64,000 nt of DNA from JAJYRX01 sp041655275 (GTDB lineage Bacteria > Pseudomonadota > Gammaproteobacteria > Burkholderiales > Burkholderiaceae_B). This document shows, piece after piece, positions 27,313-36,343 of this stretch. Every line of letters begins with the position of its first letter. Positions within the stretch are counted from its first letter, which is position 1. Location of the stretch: positions 1 to 64,000 of the forward strand of contig JBBAFU010000015.1 in assembly GCA_041655275.1 (NCBI GenBank). The letters run 5' to 3'. Below the pieces are notes generated by a model. The model searched no databases and was not told the origin of the DNA. It saw only the letters and a list, made by a program, of their open reading frames with translations. The translations under genes and the position numbers were made by a program.

Positions 27313-27362
27313 TTACGATGTCGTCATTTTGGCTAACGATCAGCTTACGGGGCAAGTTTACG
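27313..27362. promoter_or_regulatory. four TwACG repeats, candidate operator of the BTAD regulator
   Basis: TTACG, TAACG, TTACG and TTACG begin at 27313, 27334, 27345 and 27358 on the + strand, with spacings of 21, 11 and 13 bases. Three of the four continue as ACGAT. SARP/BTAD regulators are known to bind direct short repeats about one or two helical turns apart. The array is inside the 148-base divergent promoter region. Binding is inferred. Confidence 0.35.
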
Positions 27363-27442
27363 ATACTTTTCAATGTTTCAATTGGCGACCGCAGGAATGC
27401 GGCGCGCTGGCGTTGCCAGAGTGATCACAAAGGACAATGGTT

Positions 27443-28135
27443 ATGAGAAGACATGTCATCATAGTAGCGTGTCGGCTGGCCCTGGGGGCGGGCATGCTTG
27501 CCGCCGCACCCCTGGCCCAGGCCCAGGTGTGGGCGATAGAAGGCCTGCCCTGGCAGTTCCAGACATCGGCCGACAAGGCCAACAAGGCGGTGGTGCTGGA
27601 CATGATGGAGCGCAAGAAAGGCGGTTATTACGACTCCTTCAAGGCAAACTACTACACCACCAACAATACCTATATCCGGCGCCAGTACAACTGTGGCCAG
27701 AATGCAACAGCCACCGGCTCGGCATCCGAAAGCGGCCAGGAATCCCGCGTGTCTTCGCCATCCACGCGCAACCAGAGCGGCAATTATCTGGATTCCACCG
27801 GCAATATCAGTGATACCGGCCCGCTCGAGAACACCAGTCCACGTGCTCGCGTGGGCGATACCGGCAATGTGGCACCCGGGGGCACCGGCACGGGTAGCGC
27901 CGTGGGCGCGGGCATGGTCTCGGCCGACACGACGCAGGACAACAGCGGTGCCATCGTGTCCAGGGTGCGCAGCTCGCCCAGCAGCGCGCGCTCGGCACCC
28001 ATCAATGCCAGCCAGGGTCGCAGCTGGCAGAACATGGATATCGACCAGACGAATACCGGCACACAGGTGGCGCGTGTTGAAGGCAGCACGGCGTGTGACT
28101 TCGCGGTCGGCAGCGGGGGGGCGGCCTTGAACTAG
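27443..28135 (+). CDS. secreted Asn/Gln/Ser/Gly-rich protein, candidate fibre subunit (HfaA/curlin-like)
   Basis: A 230-residue protein with a signal peptide (positively charged start, hydrophobic core, cleavage after AQA near residue 27). The mature part begins VWAIEGLPWQFQTSADKANK and then becomes low in charge and rich in Asn, Gln, Ser, Thr and Gly. Near the end it has QNMDIDQTNTGTQVARV, the same Q-x-N-x-G pattern that recurs in the large protein two genes downstream, and a lone Cys pair (NCGQ, TACDF). This composition is that of amyloid-type subunits. ATG 27443 has AAAGGA 8 bases upstream; ATG 27437 is too close to it. The family is unnamed to me. Confidence 0.6.
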   Translation: MRRHVIIVACRLALGAGMLAAAPLAQAQVWAIEGLPWQFQTSADKANKAVVLDMMERKKGGYYDSFKANYYTTNNTYIRRQYNCGQNATATGSASESGQESRVSSPSTRNQSGNYLDSTGNISDTGPLENTSPRARVGDTGNVAPGGTGTGSAVGAGMVSADTTQDNSGAIVSRVRSSPSSARSAPINASQGRSWQNMDIDQTNTGTQVARVEGSTACDFAVGSGGAALN

Positions 28136-28172
28136 GCCCGGCATTCAAGCAATGACAAGAAGTGGAACCATC

Positions 28173-29609
28173 ATGACAAGAACATTGAAACCTAAAGCGG
28201 GCACTTCCGGGTCGCCGCGGCGCCTGGCCGGCCTGGGTGTGCTGGCCGTCGGGGTGCTTGCCGGTTGTGCACCCGTGACCACCGTGCAGATGGCACCGGA
28301 TGAAGCACCCGTCGTCATGGGTGCAGCGGTGCGTGGCAACCGCACGCCCATCGACGGCGCCTTCAGCTGCCTGGCGGATCAGGTGCGCCTGCAGCGCCGC
28401 CCGCGCATTGCCATCGCCGTGGGCGATGTCAAGGACTACACCGGCAAATACAGCCAGAACGACGGCAGCGCCATCACCCAGGGCGGGGCCCTGATGGTGT
28501 ATTCGGCGCTGGGCAAGATGGGGCGCGCCATCCAGTTGCAGGAGCGCTTCGACACGCGCATCGCCGAGCTCGAGCTGGCCTATATCGACCGGCGCCAGCT
28601 GGGTGACGGCACGGATCACCTGCTGCAGACGCCCCAGGGACAGGAAGCCGTCCCCTGGGTGCCGTATTTCGGCGGCACCATCCTGCGCTCCGACTACTAC
28701 ATCGTGGGCGGCATCACCGAGCTGAACTACAACATCCAGTCCGGCGGCGCGCAGATCATGATTGCGGGCGTCGGGCCCAAGGCGCGCAGCTTCACGATGA
28801 GCATCGGCGTGGACTTGCGCATCATCGACACCAAGACGCTGGAAGTCATCGACACCGCCAGCCTGCAGAAGCAGATTACGGGCTATGAAGTGGGCATCGA
28901 CGTGTTCCGCTTCTTTGGCAGCAACCTGTATGACATCAACATGGGCGCCAAGAACATGGAGCCGCTGCAGCTGGGCGTGCGTTATGCGCTGGAGCAGGGC
29001 GTGCTCGACCTTGTCGGCACGGTTACGGGTGTGGATTCCCGGCCCTGCCTGGATCAGGCCCTGCAGGTCAACGGCATGGGCGTGGCGCCGGTGGCAGCCG
29101 CAGACACGGCGGATGAGACCGCGCCTGCCGATGTGGCAGACGATGCGGCGGAAAGCGTAAGTGTGGCGGATGAGCCCGAAGACATGATCGAAGAGACGGA
29201 GACCGTATCCGTGGCCGAGACGCCCCGGGTCCAGCCCCTGTCCATCGACAAGGCCACCAACGCGGGGCCGTCCCTGGGTGAGCACAGCTACCAGGTCGCC
29301 TACGAGTTTGGTGATCCGGCCCTGGCCCGCCAGTCGGAGTCCACCATCGAGCGCATCGTGGCGGACGCCGCTGCGAACAAGTCGGTCGAAGTGCAGATCA
29401 TCGCTCGGGACAACGAAAGCTGGTCGCCCGTGAAGCGCAAGGAGTTGACGGATCAGCGCATCCGCAACCTGCGTGACGCGCTGGCGGCGCGCGGCGTACA
29501 TCCGGCACGGGTGCGCACCACCTGGGAACCCGCGTCATCCGATACCGGAATCCGGCGTGACGGGGCCGGTTACCAGATCTTTGCAGTAGTGGCGGTTACG
29601 CCCGAATAG
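28173..29609 (+). CDS. CsgG/HfaB-family outer-membrane lipoprotein with C-terminal OmpA-like domain
   Basis: The 478-residue protein has a lipobox LAGC with Cys32. Residues about 60-300 match the CsgG/HfaB pore family (RIAIAVGDVKDYTGKYS, GGALMVYSALGKMGR, YIVGGITELNYNIQ). CsgG forms the outer-membrane channel for curli subunits; HfaB does so for the holdfast anchor. An acidic Ala/Asp/Glu linker (about 308-354) leads to a C-terminal domain (about 370-478) with the layout of OmpA peptidoglycan-binding domains (FGDPALARQSESTIERIV, then DQRIRNLRDALAARGV). E. coli CsgG (277 residues) has no such part. ATG 28173 is preferred over 28152 on ribosome-site grounds. Confidence 0.82.
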   Translation: MTRTLKPKAGTSGSPRRLAGLGVLAVGVLAGCAPVTTVQMAPDEAPVVMGAAVRGNRTPIDGAFSCLADQVRLQRRPRIAIAVGDVKDYTGKYSQNDGSAITQGGALMVYSALGKMGRAIQLQERFDTRIAELELAYIDRRQLGDGTDHLLQTPQGQEAVPWVPYFGGTILRSDYYIVGGITELNYNIQSGGAQIMIAGVGPKARSFTMSIGVDLRIIDTKTLEVIDTASLQKQITGYEVGIDVFRFFGSNLYDINMGAKNMEPLQLGVRYALEQGVLDLVGTVTGVDSRPCLDQALQVNGMGVAPVAAADTADETAPADVADDAAESVSVADEPEDMIEETETVSVAETPRVQPLSIDKATNAGPSLGEHSYQVAYEFGDPALARQSESTIERIVADAAANKSVEVQIIARDNESWSPVKRKELTDQRIRNLRDALAARGVHPARVRTTWEPASSDTGIRRDGAGYQIFAVVAVTPE

Positions 29610-29668
29610 TCCCGGGTTTCAGGAGTTCACGGCACAACAAGACGGTTCTGAAGCATGGATACAGGCCC

Positions 29669-29693
29669 GCGCCGGCCGGCCAAGCGCCGGCGC
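29669..29693. other. GC-rich stem-loop between the CsgG-like and large repeat genes
   Basis: GCGCCGGC (29669-29676) and GCCGGCGC (29686-29693) form a perfect 8-bp stem with a 9-base loop, in the 114-base gap ahead of the large fibre-like gene. No T run follows. It could be an RNA processing or stabilising element that sets the subunit ratio. Confidence 0.45.
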
Positions 29694-29723
29694 AGGCAAT
29701 ATAGTTTCCTACAGGAGATAATG

Positions 29724-32700
29724 ATGAAAAAGCAGGCAATAACAAAGCGCCAGGCCCTTGCCGGCGCTTCGGGCATGGCCCTGATTCTGGGGCTGGTGAA
29801 TGTAGCGGTGGCGCAGACGACGATTGACATTGACATTTCGGTGCCATCCGTGGTGATTGCACAACCGGGGTCTCCGGCTCACTCGAGTCAAACGAAACAG
29901 GAAAAATCGACAAATGCAGCGGCTGAGATAAAGAACACTTCTCTCTCTGTCAAGAATGCTTCAGGCGATGTCATCGTTGGTTCGGACAATCTGATCTCAT
30001 CAACAGCGATGGCGAATGACAACATCAGCACGGGTCTGATTGATGTGCTGGACGGCGTGCAGAATTTCAGTTTTGCGGCCGGGCAGGCGAATATCGGGAC
30101 TGTCAAGAGCTCAATCAGCGGTGCCCCGCTGGTCGAGATCGTCTTTGGAACGAATCCTGTTGGACAGGTGACGGTCAGCGGTACTAGCGCCCAAGCACAG
30201 TCCACCGTCAATGCCAGCTTGATTGAAGTCACTCATACCGGTCTGGACGCTTTTGAGGACACGGCGGTGCAGGGCGAGGCCAAGGTTGATGTCCAGACAA
30301 AACAGGCAAGCGCTGAGGCCAATGGTGTGCTGGCGACTTATCAGAAGACGGAAGATACCGATTCGGCCGCCCTTGTCGATAGCGCCGGTATTGTCGTTGA
30401 TGTCAGTCCTGGCACTATCGGTACTGCCACCAGCATTCGCATTGCCGGCAATGATATCAGGGCGGGTTTTGTTGCCAATGATGCAACAAACCATTACGGG
30501 GTGTCCGGGGCCGCTCTGGACCTGGACGGCAGCGTCGTCATCGCCAGCCTTCAGGATAACAGGGGTACGCATGCCAACTCTACTGCAGAGGTCACCGGCA
30601 GCGGCATTGACGTGATTGCCGGGGCCAATGCTATTAATTTTCCAGTCACTGTTGTGGGTAACCACATCGAAGCGTCATCCACAGGCAATATTGGTAACAA
30701 TGCCCTTGCCATGGAGGGTCTCAGCGTTCATGGTCCATCCGGTGCTGCGGCAGCTACCGGGGGCTACGGCGCTGAAGTCGAAAAGGTCAACCTTGGTATT
30801 GCCAGTGCCCAGGCCAATCTAGGCACAAGCTTGTCATCGAAGGTGGCGGACAGTCATATCGAGGTGACCAGCGCGTCGACTACGGCGGGCACAGGGCGTA
30901 TTGTGCTGGCGAGCAATACCTCATTGGCTGCTGCGACGGGTAATGTCGTGGCCAATGATATTGATGTGGTTGTGACGGATCAGCTCGAAAAGGCCGGGTT
31001 CGCGATTGCCAGTACGCAGCGCAATTACGGAACCCAAATAACGGCGGAGAACACGACGAATATACTCGTCAGAAACGCCAACCCGCCAACAGGCAATCCG
31101 GGCGCCTTGCTGCATGAGGGGCGAGTGGTGCTTGCAGGCAACACCGTGGGTGCCGAAGCGCGGGGCGGGATGGCATCCAATATGATTGGCGTTGCCGGTG
31201 ATGGGCAAAGCTCATCCGCGGAGATGGTGCTCCAGAATGATCAGCTTTCACATGGGCCGGATGGTCAGGTTTCTGCCACCGCAGGTGGTGACATTGGTGC
31301 TGTTCTTGAAGGCAAGTTGAATGTTGCGGTGGTTCGCAATACCATCGAGAGCCTGGCAATCACGCATGCAGCCAGTAATATTATAGATGTCGATGTCAGT
31401 GGAAAATATCGCGCATCGCTCACCAATTCGCAAAGTATTCAGGGCGGCAGCCCCGCCGATACGACCGCGACCACAGAGAATGCGCATATCGGCGTTTATG
31501 CGCCCACCAGTATCGGTATGACTGGCAACTCCACAGTGTCAGTGGCGCGCAATCAGATATCTGCTCAAGCAGGCGGTAATGAGGCGCTCAATGCAATTCT
31601 GGGTGATGCCGTTACGGATATCACCCTGGACAAGAACAGCGTGCTCGACAATGTCCAGGCTTCCAACGGGAGCGTGACTGCGACTGCAGATGGTCATATA
31701 TTCATCTTGGGTGCCGGTCAATTGGGTACCACAGGTGAGGCCTATCTGCTGAACAACAGTATCGTTGCCGTCGCCTTTGGCAATAGCGCCACCAACGTCG
31801 CTGATCTGGATGCGGGCACCAGTCTGGACACCGGTGACTTCAAGCTGACCAGCACCCAGACCAGCGAAGGCGCTGTCTTGGCCTCGGCCAAAGGTCGCAT
31901 GCTGATCGGCGATCAGGATGGTGGTAATCAAGTTGGCAGCGGTCTCGAAATTGATGGCACGGCGGTGGTCAAGGGCAATGAGCTCTCTGCGCTGGCAATG
32001 AGCAATGATGTGCAAAACCTTATCGCCATGAATGCGGGCACTACGGCCAGCGGCAGCCCCGAGATCGTGAACTCCCAGACGGCCACCGGGGACACCACAG
32101 CCACCGCAGCTACGGGCCAGGCGGGCATGAGCATCGTTTCCCAGGCAACAGCAGGTATCATGGGGACGGCAGTGCTGACGGAAAATACGATTGCTTCTGA
32201 TGCGATCGCTAACCGCGCGGGCAATGTTATCGATATTGCGGCCCTGACGGGTAGCACAGCGGCACCTGTGCTGGGTAACATGCAGCTGAATGAGGGTGAA
32301 GTATCGGCCACAACCACGGTTGAAGGCATGGGTGTGATCGCGCAGCACGATATTTCCGGCACGGCAACGGTCAGCAAGAACACACTGTCTGCCGCAGCAC
32401 GCGCCAATCAGGCCGCTAACCGTATTGCCCTGGCTTCAGAAGAAGAAGTCAGTGGTGACGCGCAGATCGACAACGAGCAGACCAACCGGGGCCCGGTATC
32501 GTCATCGCTGGCGCTCCGAGGTGCGCAGGGTGGTCTGGGTGTAAAAGCTGGAAGTCTGTCAGGTACTGCCGTCGTCAGCAGTAACAGCCTTTCCAGCGTT
32601 GCGCTGGGCAGTCAGGCGAGCAACGAGATTGAACTGGATATCCTGAATGCCACAAGCGCTCCAGATGCGGAGATCGATAATAAGCAAACAAATGAGCAGG

Positions 32701-33479
32701 CCGGCGTCATTATCAGCACCATTGATCTGGATGCTGGCGTAGGCATTCACAGCAACGCGGATATTGCTGGCACGGTCCTCACCGTTACCGGCAATGATAT
32801 CGATAGTCTGGCGGCGGCAAACCATGCCGAGAATGTCATCGATCAGAAGATGGTGACGGGTGATGGTTTCAGCGCCACCGCCAAGAATGACCAGAGCAAC
32901 CATGCTGGTGTTAATGCCAAAGTTGCCTTTGGTCAGGAAGGCAGCGTGGGCGTCTCCACCTTCGGCGAAATGAATAGCAGCACCGTCAATCTGGTTGATA
33001 ACCACGTGCAGGCTCGTGCCTATGGCAACAGCGCGATCAATGCCCTCAATGGTTCTGTAACTGCAGGCGCGCTGAACAGCACGCAAAGCGTTGACAACAC
33101 ACAGAACAACACAGGAGCAATCGCTGCGACAATCAACGGTGCCACGGCCGGCTGGGCGGGCAGGGTGTTCGATGTCCGCGTTCCGAGTGGCGGTGCGGAT
33201 AATGTGGTGCGTGTCGCCAATAACAGTATTGCCGCCGTCGCCTATGGCAATACCGCTGTCAACCAGGTTACGGCATCGTCGCTGCTGGGCGCAGTCACGG
33301 CCAGCCAATCCATAAGCTCGAGCCAGACCAATACCGGTAATGTCACCGCTTCAGTCACGAACGCCGGCATGGGTGTGATGGGTGCTGGCACCGGCAACCG
33401 CACCATCATCGCCGGCAACAGCATCAGCGCCACGGCGGTGGGCAACGCCTCGGTCAGCACCATGGTCATCGGCAACTGA
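29724..33479 (+). CDS. large exported curlin-like repeat protein (HfaD-like anchor or fibre)
   Basis: The 1251-residue protein has a signal peptide (KKQAITKR, hydrophobic core, cleavage after AVA near residue 30). From about residue 85 to the end there are roughly 16 repeats of about 69 residues. Each has one segment of the form GN.I.A.A.GN.A.N.I (for example NNSIVAVAFGNSATNVADL) and one with Q.N.G.V.A (for example SSQTNTGNVTASV). Alternating small and Asn/Gln residues suggest a beta-solenoid or amyloid-like stack, as in curlins and HfaD. Cys is absent. GC content and codon use are visibly lower than in neighbouring genes. ATG 29724 has AGGAG 6 bases upstream. Cell-surface display through the CsgG-like pore is inferred. 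Confidence 0.72.
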   Translation: MKKQAITKRQALAGASGMALILGLVNVAVAQTTIDIDISVPSVVIAQPGSPAHSSQTKQEKSTNAAAEIKNTSLSVKNASGDVIVGSDNLISSTAMANDNISTGLIDVLDGVQNFSFAAGQANIGTVKSSISGAPLVEIVFGTNPVGQVTVSGTSAQAQSTVNASLIEVTHTGLDAFEDTAVQGEAKVDVQTKQASAEANGVLATYQKTEDTDSAALVDSAGIVVDVSPGTIGTATSIRIAGNDIRAGFVANDATNHYGVSGAALDLDGSVVIASLQDNRGTHANSTAEVTGSGIDVIAGANAINFPVTVVGNHIEASSTGNIGNNALAMEGLSVHGPSGAAAATGGYGAEVEKVNLGIASAQANLGTSLSSKVADSHIEVTSASTTAGTGRIVLASNTSLAAATGNVVANDIDVVVTDQLEKAGFAIASTQRNYGTQITAENTTNILVRNANPPTGNPGALLHEGRVVLAGNTVGAEARGGMASNMIGVAGDGQSSSAEMVLQNDQLSHGPDGQVSATAGGDIGAVLEGKLNVAVVRNTIESLAITHAASNIIDVDVSGKYRASLTNSQSIQGGSPADTTATTENAHIGVYAPTSIGMTGNSTVSVARNQISAQAGGNEALNAILGDAVTDITLDKNSVLDNVQASNGSVTATADGHIFILGAGQLGTTGEAYLLNNSIVAVAFGNSATNVADLDAGTSLDTGDFKLTSTQTSEGAVLASAKGRMLIGDQDGGNQVGSGLEIDGTAVVKGNELSALAMSNDVQNLIAMNAGTTASGSPEIVNSQTATGDTTATAATGQAGMSIVSQATAGIMGTAVLTENTIASDAIANRAGNVIDIAALTGSTAAPVLGNMQLNEGEVSATTTVEGMGVIAQHDISGTATVSKNTLSAAARANQAANRIALASEEEVSGDAQIDNEQTNRGPVSSSLALRGAQGGLGVKAGSLSGTAVVSSNSLSSVALGSQASNEIELDILNATSAPDAEIDNKQTNEQAGVIISTIDLDAGVGIHSNADIAGTVLTVTGNDIDSLAAANHAENVIDQKMVTGDGFSATAKNDQSNHAGVNAKVAFGQEGSVGVSTFGEMNSSTVNLVDNHVQARAYGNSAINALNGSVTAGALNSTQSVDNTQNNTGAIAATINGATAGWAGRVFDVRVPSGGADNVVRVANNSIAAVAYGNTAVNQVTASSLLGAVTASQSISSSQTNTGNVTASVTNAGMGVMGAGTGNRTIIAGNSISATAVGNASVSTMVIGN

Positions 33480-33540
33480 CGCAGTTGTTTGGACCTGCAG
33501 GACGGGTGAAGCACCGCGCTTCGCCCGTCCCGCTTTACCG

Positions 33541-33567
33541 GCCGCCGTTCATTCCGGCGGCTTTTTT
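33541..33567 (+). terminator. intrinsic terminator after the fibre-like operon
   Basis: The stem GCCGCC (33541-33546) pairs with GGCGGC (33556-33561) and is followed by six T (33562-33567). It lies 60 bases after the stop codon of the large repeat gene. Confidence 0.85.
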
Positions 33568-33642
33568 CGTCTGAAAACAGGGATGTCACCGGCTTCCGGT
33601 GCCGCGCGCCGTAACCGGCTGAAGCGGATTCTGATTGCAAAC

Positions 33643-33661
33643 GATAAAGATAACTATTCTT
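33643..33661. promoter_or_regulatory. candidate Fur box upstream of the ferric ABC transporter
   Basis: GATAAAGATAACTATTCTT matches the 19-base Fur consensus GATAATGATAATCATTATC at 14 positions. A -10 like TACAAT follows at 33670-33675, so the box would cover the -35 region of the iron-transporter promoter. Iron-dependent repression is the expected result. Confidence 0.68.
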
Positions 33662-33707
33662 ATTTGCGATACAATCATTTCAAGTCTACACCCTGAAGGA
33701 TTGCCGC

Positions 33708-34787
33708 ATGACTTCCCGCCTGAATCTTCATCCCGCCCTGCATTCCACGTCTCCCGTCCGCCGCAGTCTGCTGCGCGCCGGCCTTGGCTTGGGTGCCGGG
33801 CTCACATTTGGTTTGCCTTTGGGTCTGCCCTTCGGCCTGTCTGCGCACGCCGCAGGCGCGCAAAGCCTTACCCTGTACAACGGTCAGCATGCCAAGACGA
33901 CGCAATTGCTCATCGACGCCTTTACCGAAGCCACGGGCATTACGGTCAATATTCGCAAGGGCAACAGCGTGCAGCTGGCCAACCAGATCATCGAGGAAGG
34001 CAGCCGCTCGCCGGCGGATGTCCTCTATACGGAAGAAAGCCCGCCCGTGGCGGCCCTCGCCGAGCGCAATCTGCTCGCCCGCCTGCCCGAAGGTGTGGTC
34101 TCGCAGGTGCGTTCGGGCTATGCCGCCGACGATGGCACCTGGGTGGGCATTACGGCGCGTTGCCGCGTGACCGTCTACAACCGCAACATGGTGGATGCGG
34201 CCGAGCTGCCGGCGTCCGTCCTCGACATGGCGACCGAGGCCTGGGAAGGGCGCCTGGCCTTTGTGCCCACCAGCGGCGCCTTCCAGCAGCAGATCATCGC
34301 CATCGAAACGCTCAGGGGCCGCGATGTGGCGTTGCAGTGGCTCAAGGATCTGAAGAAGTACGGGCGCATCTACAACAACAACATGGCGGCCATGCGTGCC
34401 GTCGAGCGCGGCGAGATCGCCACCGGCCTCATCAATAACTACTACTGGTACATCGTCGCTCGCGAGGTGGGTGCCGAGAACATGAATTCGGCACTGCATT
34501 TTTCCGGGCCGGGTGATCCCGGCGCGCTCATCACCGTGTCTGCGGCGGGCGTACTCAAGACGGCGCCCAATGCCGATGCGGCCCAGCGTCTGGTCGAGTT
34601 CATGGTCAGCCCCGAAGGGCAGGGCGTGCTCGCGAAGGCAGTGGCCGAATGGCCCATGAACCCCGCCATCCAGCCGGGTTTCGACCTCAAGCCTTTCGAC
34701 GAGCTCTCGCCCCCCAGGGTCAATCCCGCCAGTCTGGGCGGCGCCGCCGAAGCGCTTGAGCTGCGCCGCGAGGCCGGGCTGGCGTGA
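33708..34787 (+). CDS. fbpA: ferric iron ABC transporter, periplasmic binding protein (FbpA/AfuA type)
   Basis: It binds Fe(III) in the periplasm for the permease encoded next. The 359-residue protein has an N-terminal export signal with twin arginines (VRRSLLRAGLGLG), possibly Tat, ending at AHA near residue 47. The mature protein starts LTLYNGQHAKTT and has the double-tyrosine iron ligand region NNYYWYIVARE near residue 245. This is the normal form of FbpA relatives. It overlaps the permease gene by four bases and follows a Fur box. Confidence 0.9.
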   Translation: MTSRLNLHPALHSTSPVRRSLLRAGLGLGAGLTFGLPLGLPFGLSAHAAGAQSLTLYNGQHAKTTQLLIDAFTEATGITVNIRKGNSVQLANQIIEEGSRSPADVLYTEESPPVAALAERNLLARLPEGVVSQVRSGYAADDGTWVGITARCRVTVYNRNMVDAAELPASVLDMATEAWEGRLAFVPTSGAFQQQIIAIETLRGRDVALQWLKDLKKYGRIYNNNMAAMRAVERGEIATGLINNYYWYIVAREVGAENMNSALHFSGPGDPGALITVSAAGVLKTAPNADAAQRLVEFMVSPEGQGVLAKAVAEWPMNPAIQPGFDLKPFDELSPPRVNPASLGGAAEALELRREAGLA

Positions 34788-36337
34788 GCGCGGGCGCGCT
34801 CGTGGCGGGCCGCCAGGGCGGCTTCAATCTGCCCTGGCTGGTGCTGGCCGCCCTGATACCGGTGGGGCTGGTGGGCCTGCCCCTAGTCTATGTCACCCTG
34901 CGTACGGCGCAGACGGGCATCCTGGGGGCGGCGGCCGAGCTGTTCCGGGCGCGCAATTTCGAGCTTCTGGTCAATACCCTGACGCTGGCCACCGGCGTCA
35001 CGCTGCTGGCCATGGCCATCGGTCTGGGTGTGGCCTGGTGTGTGGAGCGCTCCGATCTGCCGGGGCGGCGCTTCTGGCGCGTGGCCGCCGGCCTGCCGCT
35101 GGCCGTACCGGCCTTTGTGTCCAGCTATGCCTGGGCCTCCATCGACGTCATGTTCCAGAACATGGGCGGCGCCATCCTCATCCTGGCGCTGTCCAATTAC
35201 CCGCTGGTCTACCTGCCGGTGGCAGCCGCCCTGCGCAGCACGGATCCGGCTTTCGAGGACGTGGCGCGCTCGCTGGGGCGCGGTCCCTGGCGCACGTTCT
35301 CGCAGGCGCTGCTGCCCCAGCTGATACCGGCCCTGGGCGGCGGGGCGCTGCTGGTGGTCACCCACATGTTTGCCGAGTTCGGGGCGCTGGCCCTGCTGCG
35401 CGTGCAGACTTTCACCACGGCCATCTTTGAAACCTATGAATTGCACTTTGACAGCGCTTCGGCGGCCATGCAGTCTATCGTGCTGATGCTGCTGTGCATC
35501 CCCGCCGCCTGGGCCGAGATGCGTTTGCGCGCCGGCCGGCGCGTGGCGCGGGTGGGGCGGGGCAGTGCGCGGGTGGCACAGCGCGTACGCCTGGGGCCGC
35601 GCCGCACGCCGCTGGTACTGGGAGCCTTCCTGCTGCTGGGTGTGCTGTCGCTGGGTGTGCCCCTGGCCATCCTGGCCTACTGGCTGGCCACCGGTCACTC
35701 GGCCGGCACGGGCTATGCGCAGATCCTGCCGGCCATACGCGGCTCGCTCACCCTGGCGGGCTCGGGGGCCCTGCTCACCAGCGTGCTTGCCATCCCCCTG
35801 GTCCTGCTGTCGGTGCGCTACCGCGGGCGCGTGGCCCAGTTCGCCGAGCGCCTGCCCTACATCGTGCACGGCCTGCCGGGCGTGGTCGTGGCCCTGGCGC
35901 TGGTCTTTCTCACCATCCGCATTGCGCCCGCACTCTACCAGACATCGCTGGTGCTGCTCGTCGCCTATGCCATCCTCTTTCTGCCGCTCGCCCAGTCTTC
36001 GCTGCGGGCATCCATAGAGCTGCTGCCGCCCCAGCTGGAATCCATAGGCCGCAGCCTGGGGCGCCGTCCTTTCTCGGTATTCGTTTCGGTGGTGCTGCCC
36101 AATATCGCACCGGGCATCGGGGCCGCCCTGGCCCTGATGATGCTGGAGATGGTGCGCGAGCTCACGGCCACGCTCATGCTGGCCCCCACGGGAACGGTCA
36201 CCCTGGCCACCGAAGTCTGGGCGCATACGGTGGACGCCGAATACGCCGCTGCCGCCCCGTTTGCGGCGCTGCTGGTGGCCTTGTCCATCTTCCCGGTCTG
36301 GGTGTTCACGCGCCGCATGCTGCATCAGGGGCACTGA
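34784..36337 (+). CDS. fbpB: ferric iron ABC transporter permease (fused double domain)
   Basis: The 517-residue protein has about twelve membrane segments in two homologous halves, each ending in an ABC permease EAA-type loop (first near ARSLGRGPWRTF, residue 165; second near GRSLGRRPFSVF, residue 425). This fused form is usual for FbpB/AfuB/SfuB. The GTG start at 34784 overlaps the fbpA stop (GTGA). Its stop is six bases before the ATPase gene. Confidence 0.93.
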   Translation: MSAGALVAGRQGGFNLPWLVLAALIPVGLVGLPLVYVTLRTAQTGILGAAAELFRARNFELLVNTLTLATGVTLLAMAIGLGVAWCVERSDLPGRRFWRVAAGLPLAVPAFVSSYAWASIDVMFQNMGGAILILALSNYPLVYLPVAAALRSTDPAFEDVARSLGRGPWRTFSQALLPQLIPALGGGALLVVTHMFAEFGALALLRVQTFTTAIFETYELHFDSASAAMQSIVLMLLCIPAAWAEMRLRAGRRVARVGRGSARVAQRVRLGPRRTPLVLGAFLLLGVLSLGVPLAILAYWLATGHSAGTGYAQILPAIRGSLTLAGSGALLTSVLAIPLVLLSVRYRGRVAQFAERLPYIVHGLPGVVVALALVFLTIRIAPALYQTSLVLLVAYAILFLPLAQSSLRASIELLPPQLESIGRSLGRRPFSVFVSVVLPNIAPGIGAALALMMLEMVRELTATLMLAPTGTVTLATEVWAHTVDAEYAAAAPFAALLVALSIFPVWVFTRRMLHQGH

Positions 36338-36343
36338 GGCACG

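Noticed and set aside
27437..27442. ATG 27437 as start of the small subunit gene
   Set aside because: AAAGGA would be only two bases away; ATG 27443 has correct spacing.
28002..29501. 499-codon minus-strand frame over the CsgG-like gene
   Set aside because: Reverse-strand shadow of a gene with a lipobox and family motifs; its His/Arg-rich text matches nothing.
29724..33479. Autotransporter or filamentous haemagglutinin for the large repeat protein
   Set aside because: There is no C-terminal beta-barrel, no TPS domain and no two-partner secretion gene; the adjacent CsgG-type pore explains export better.
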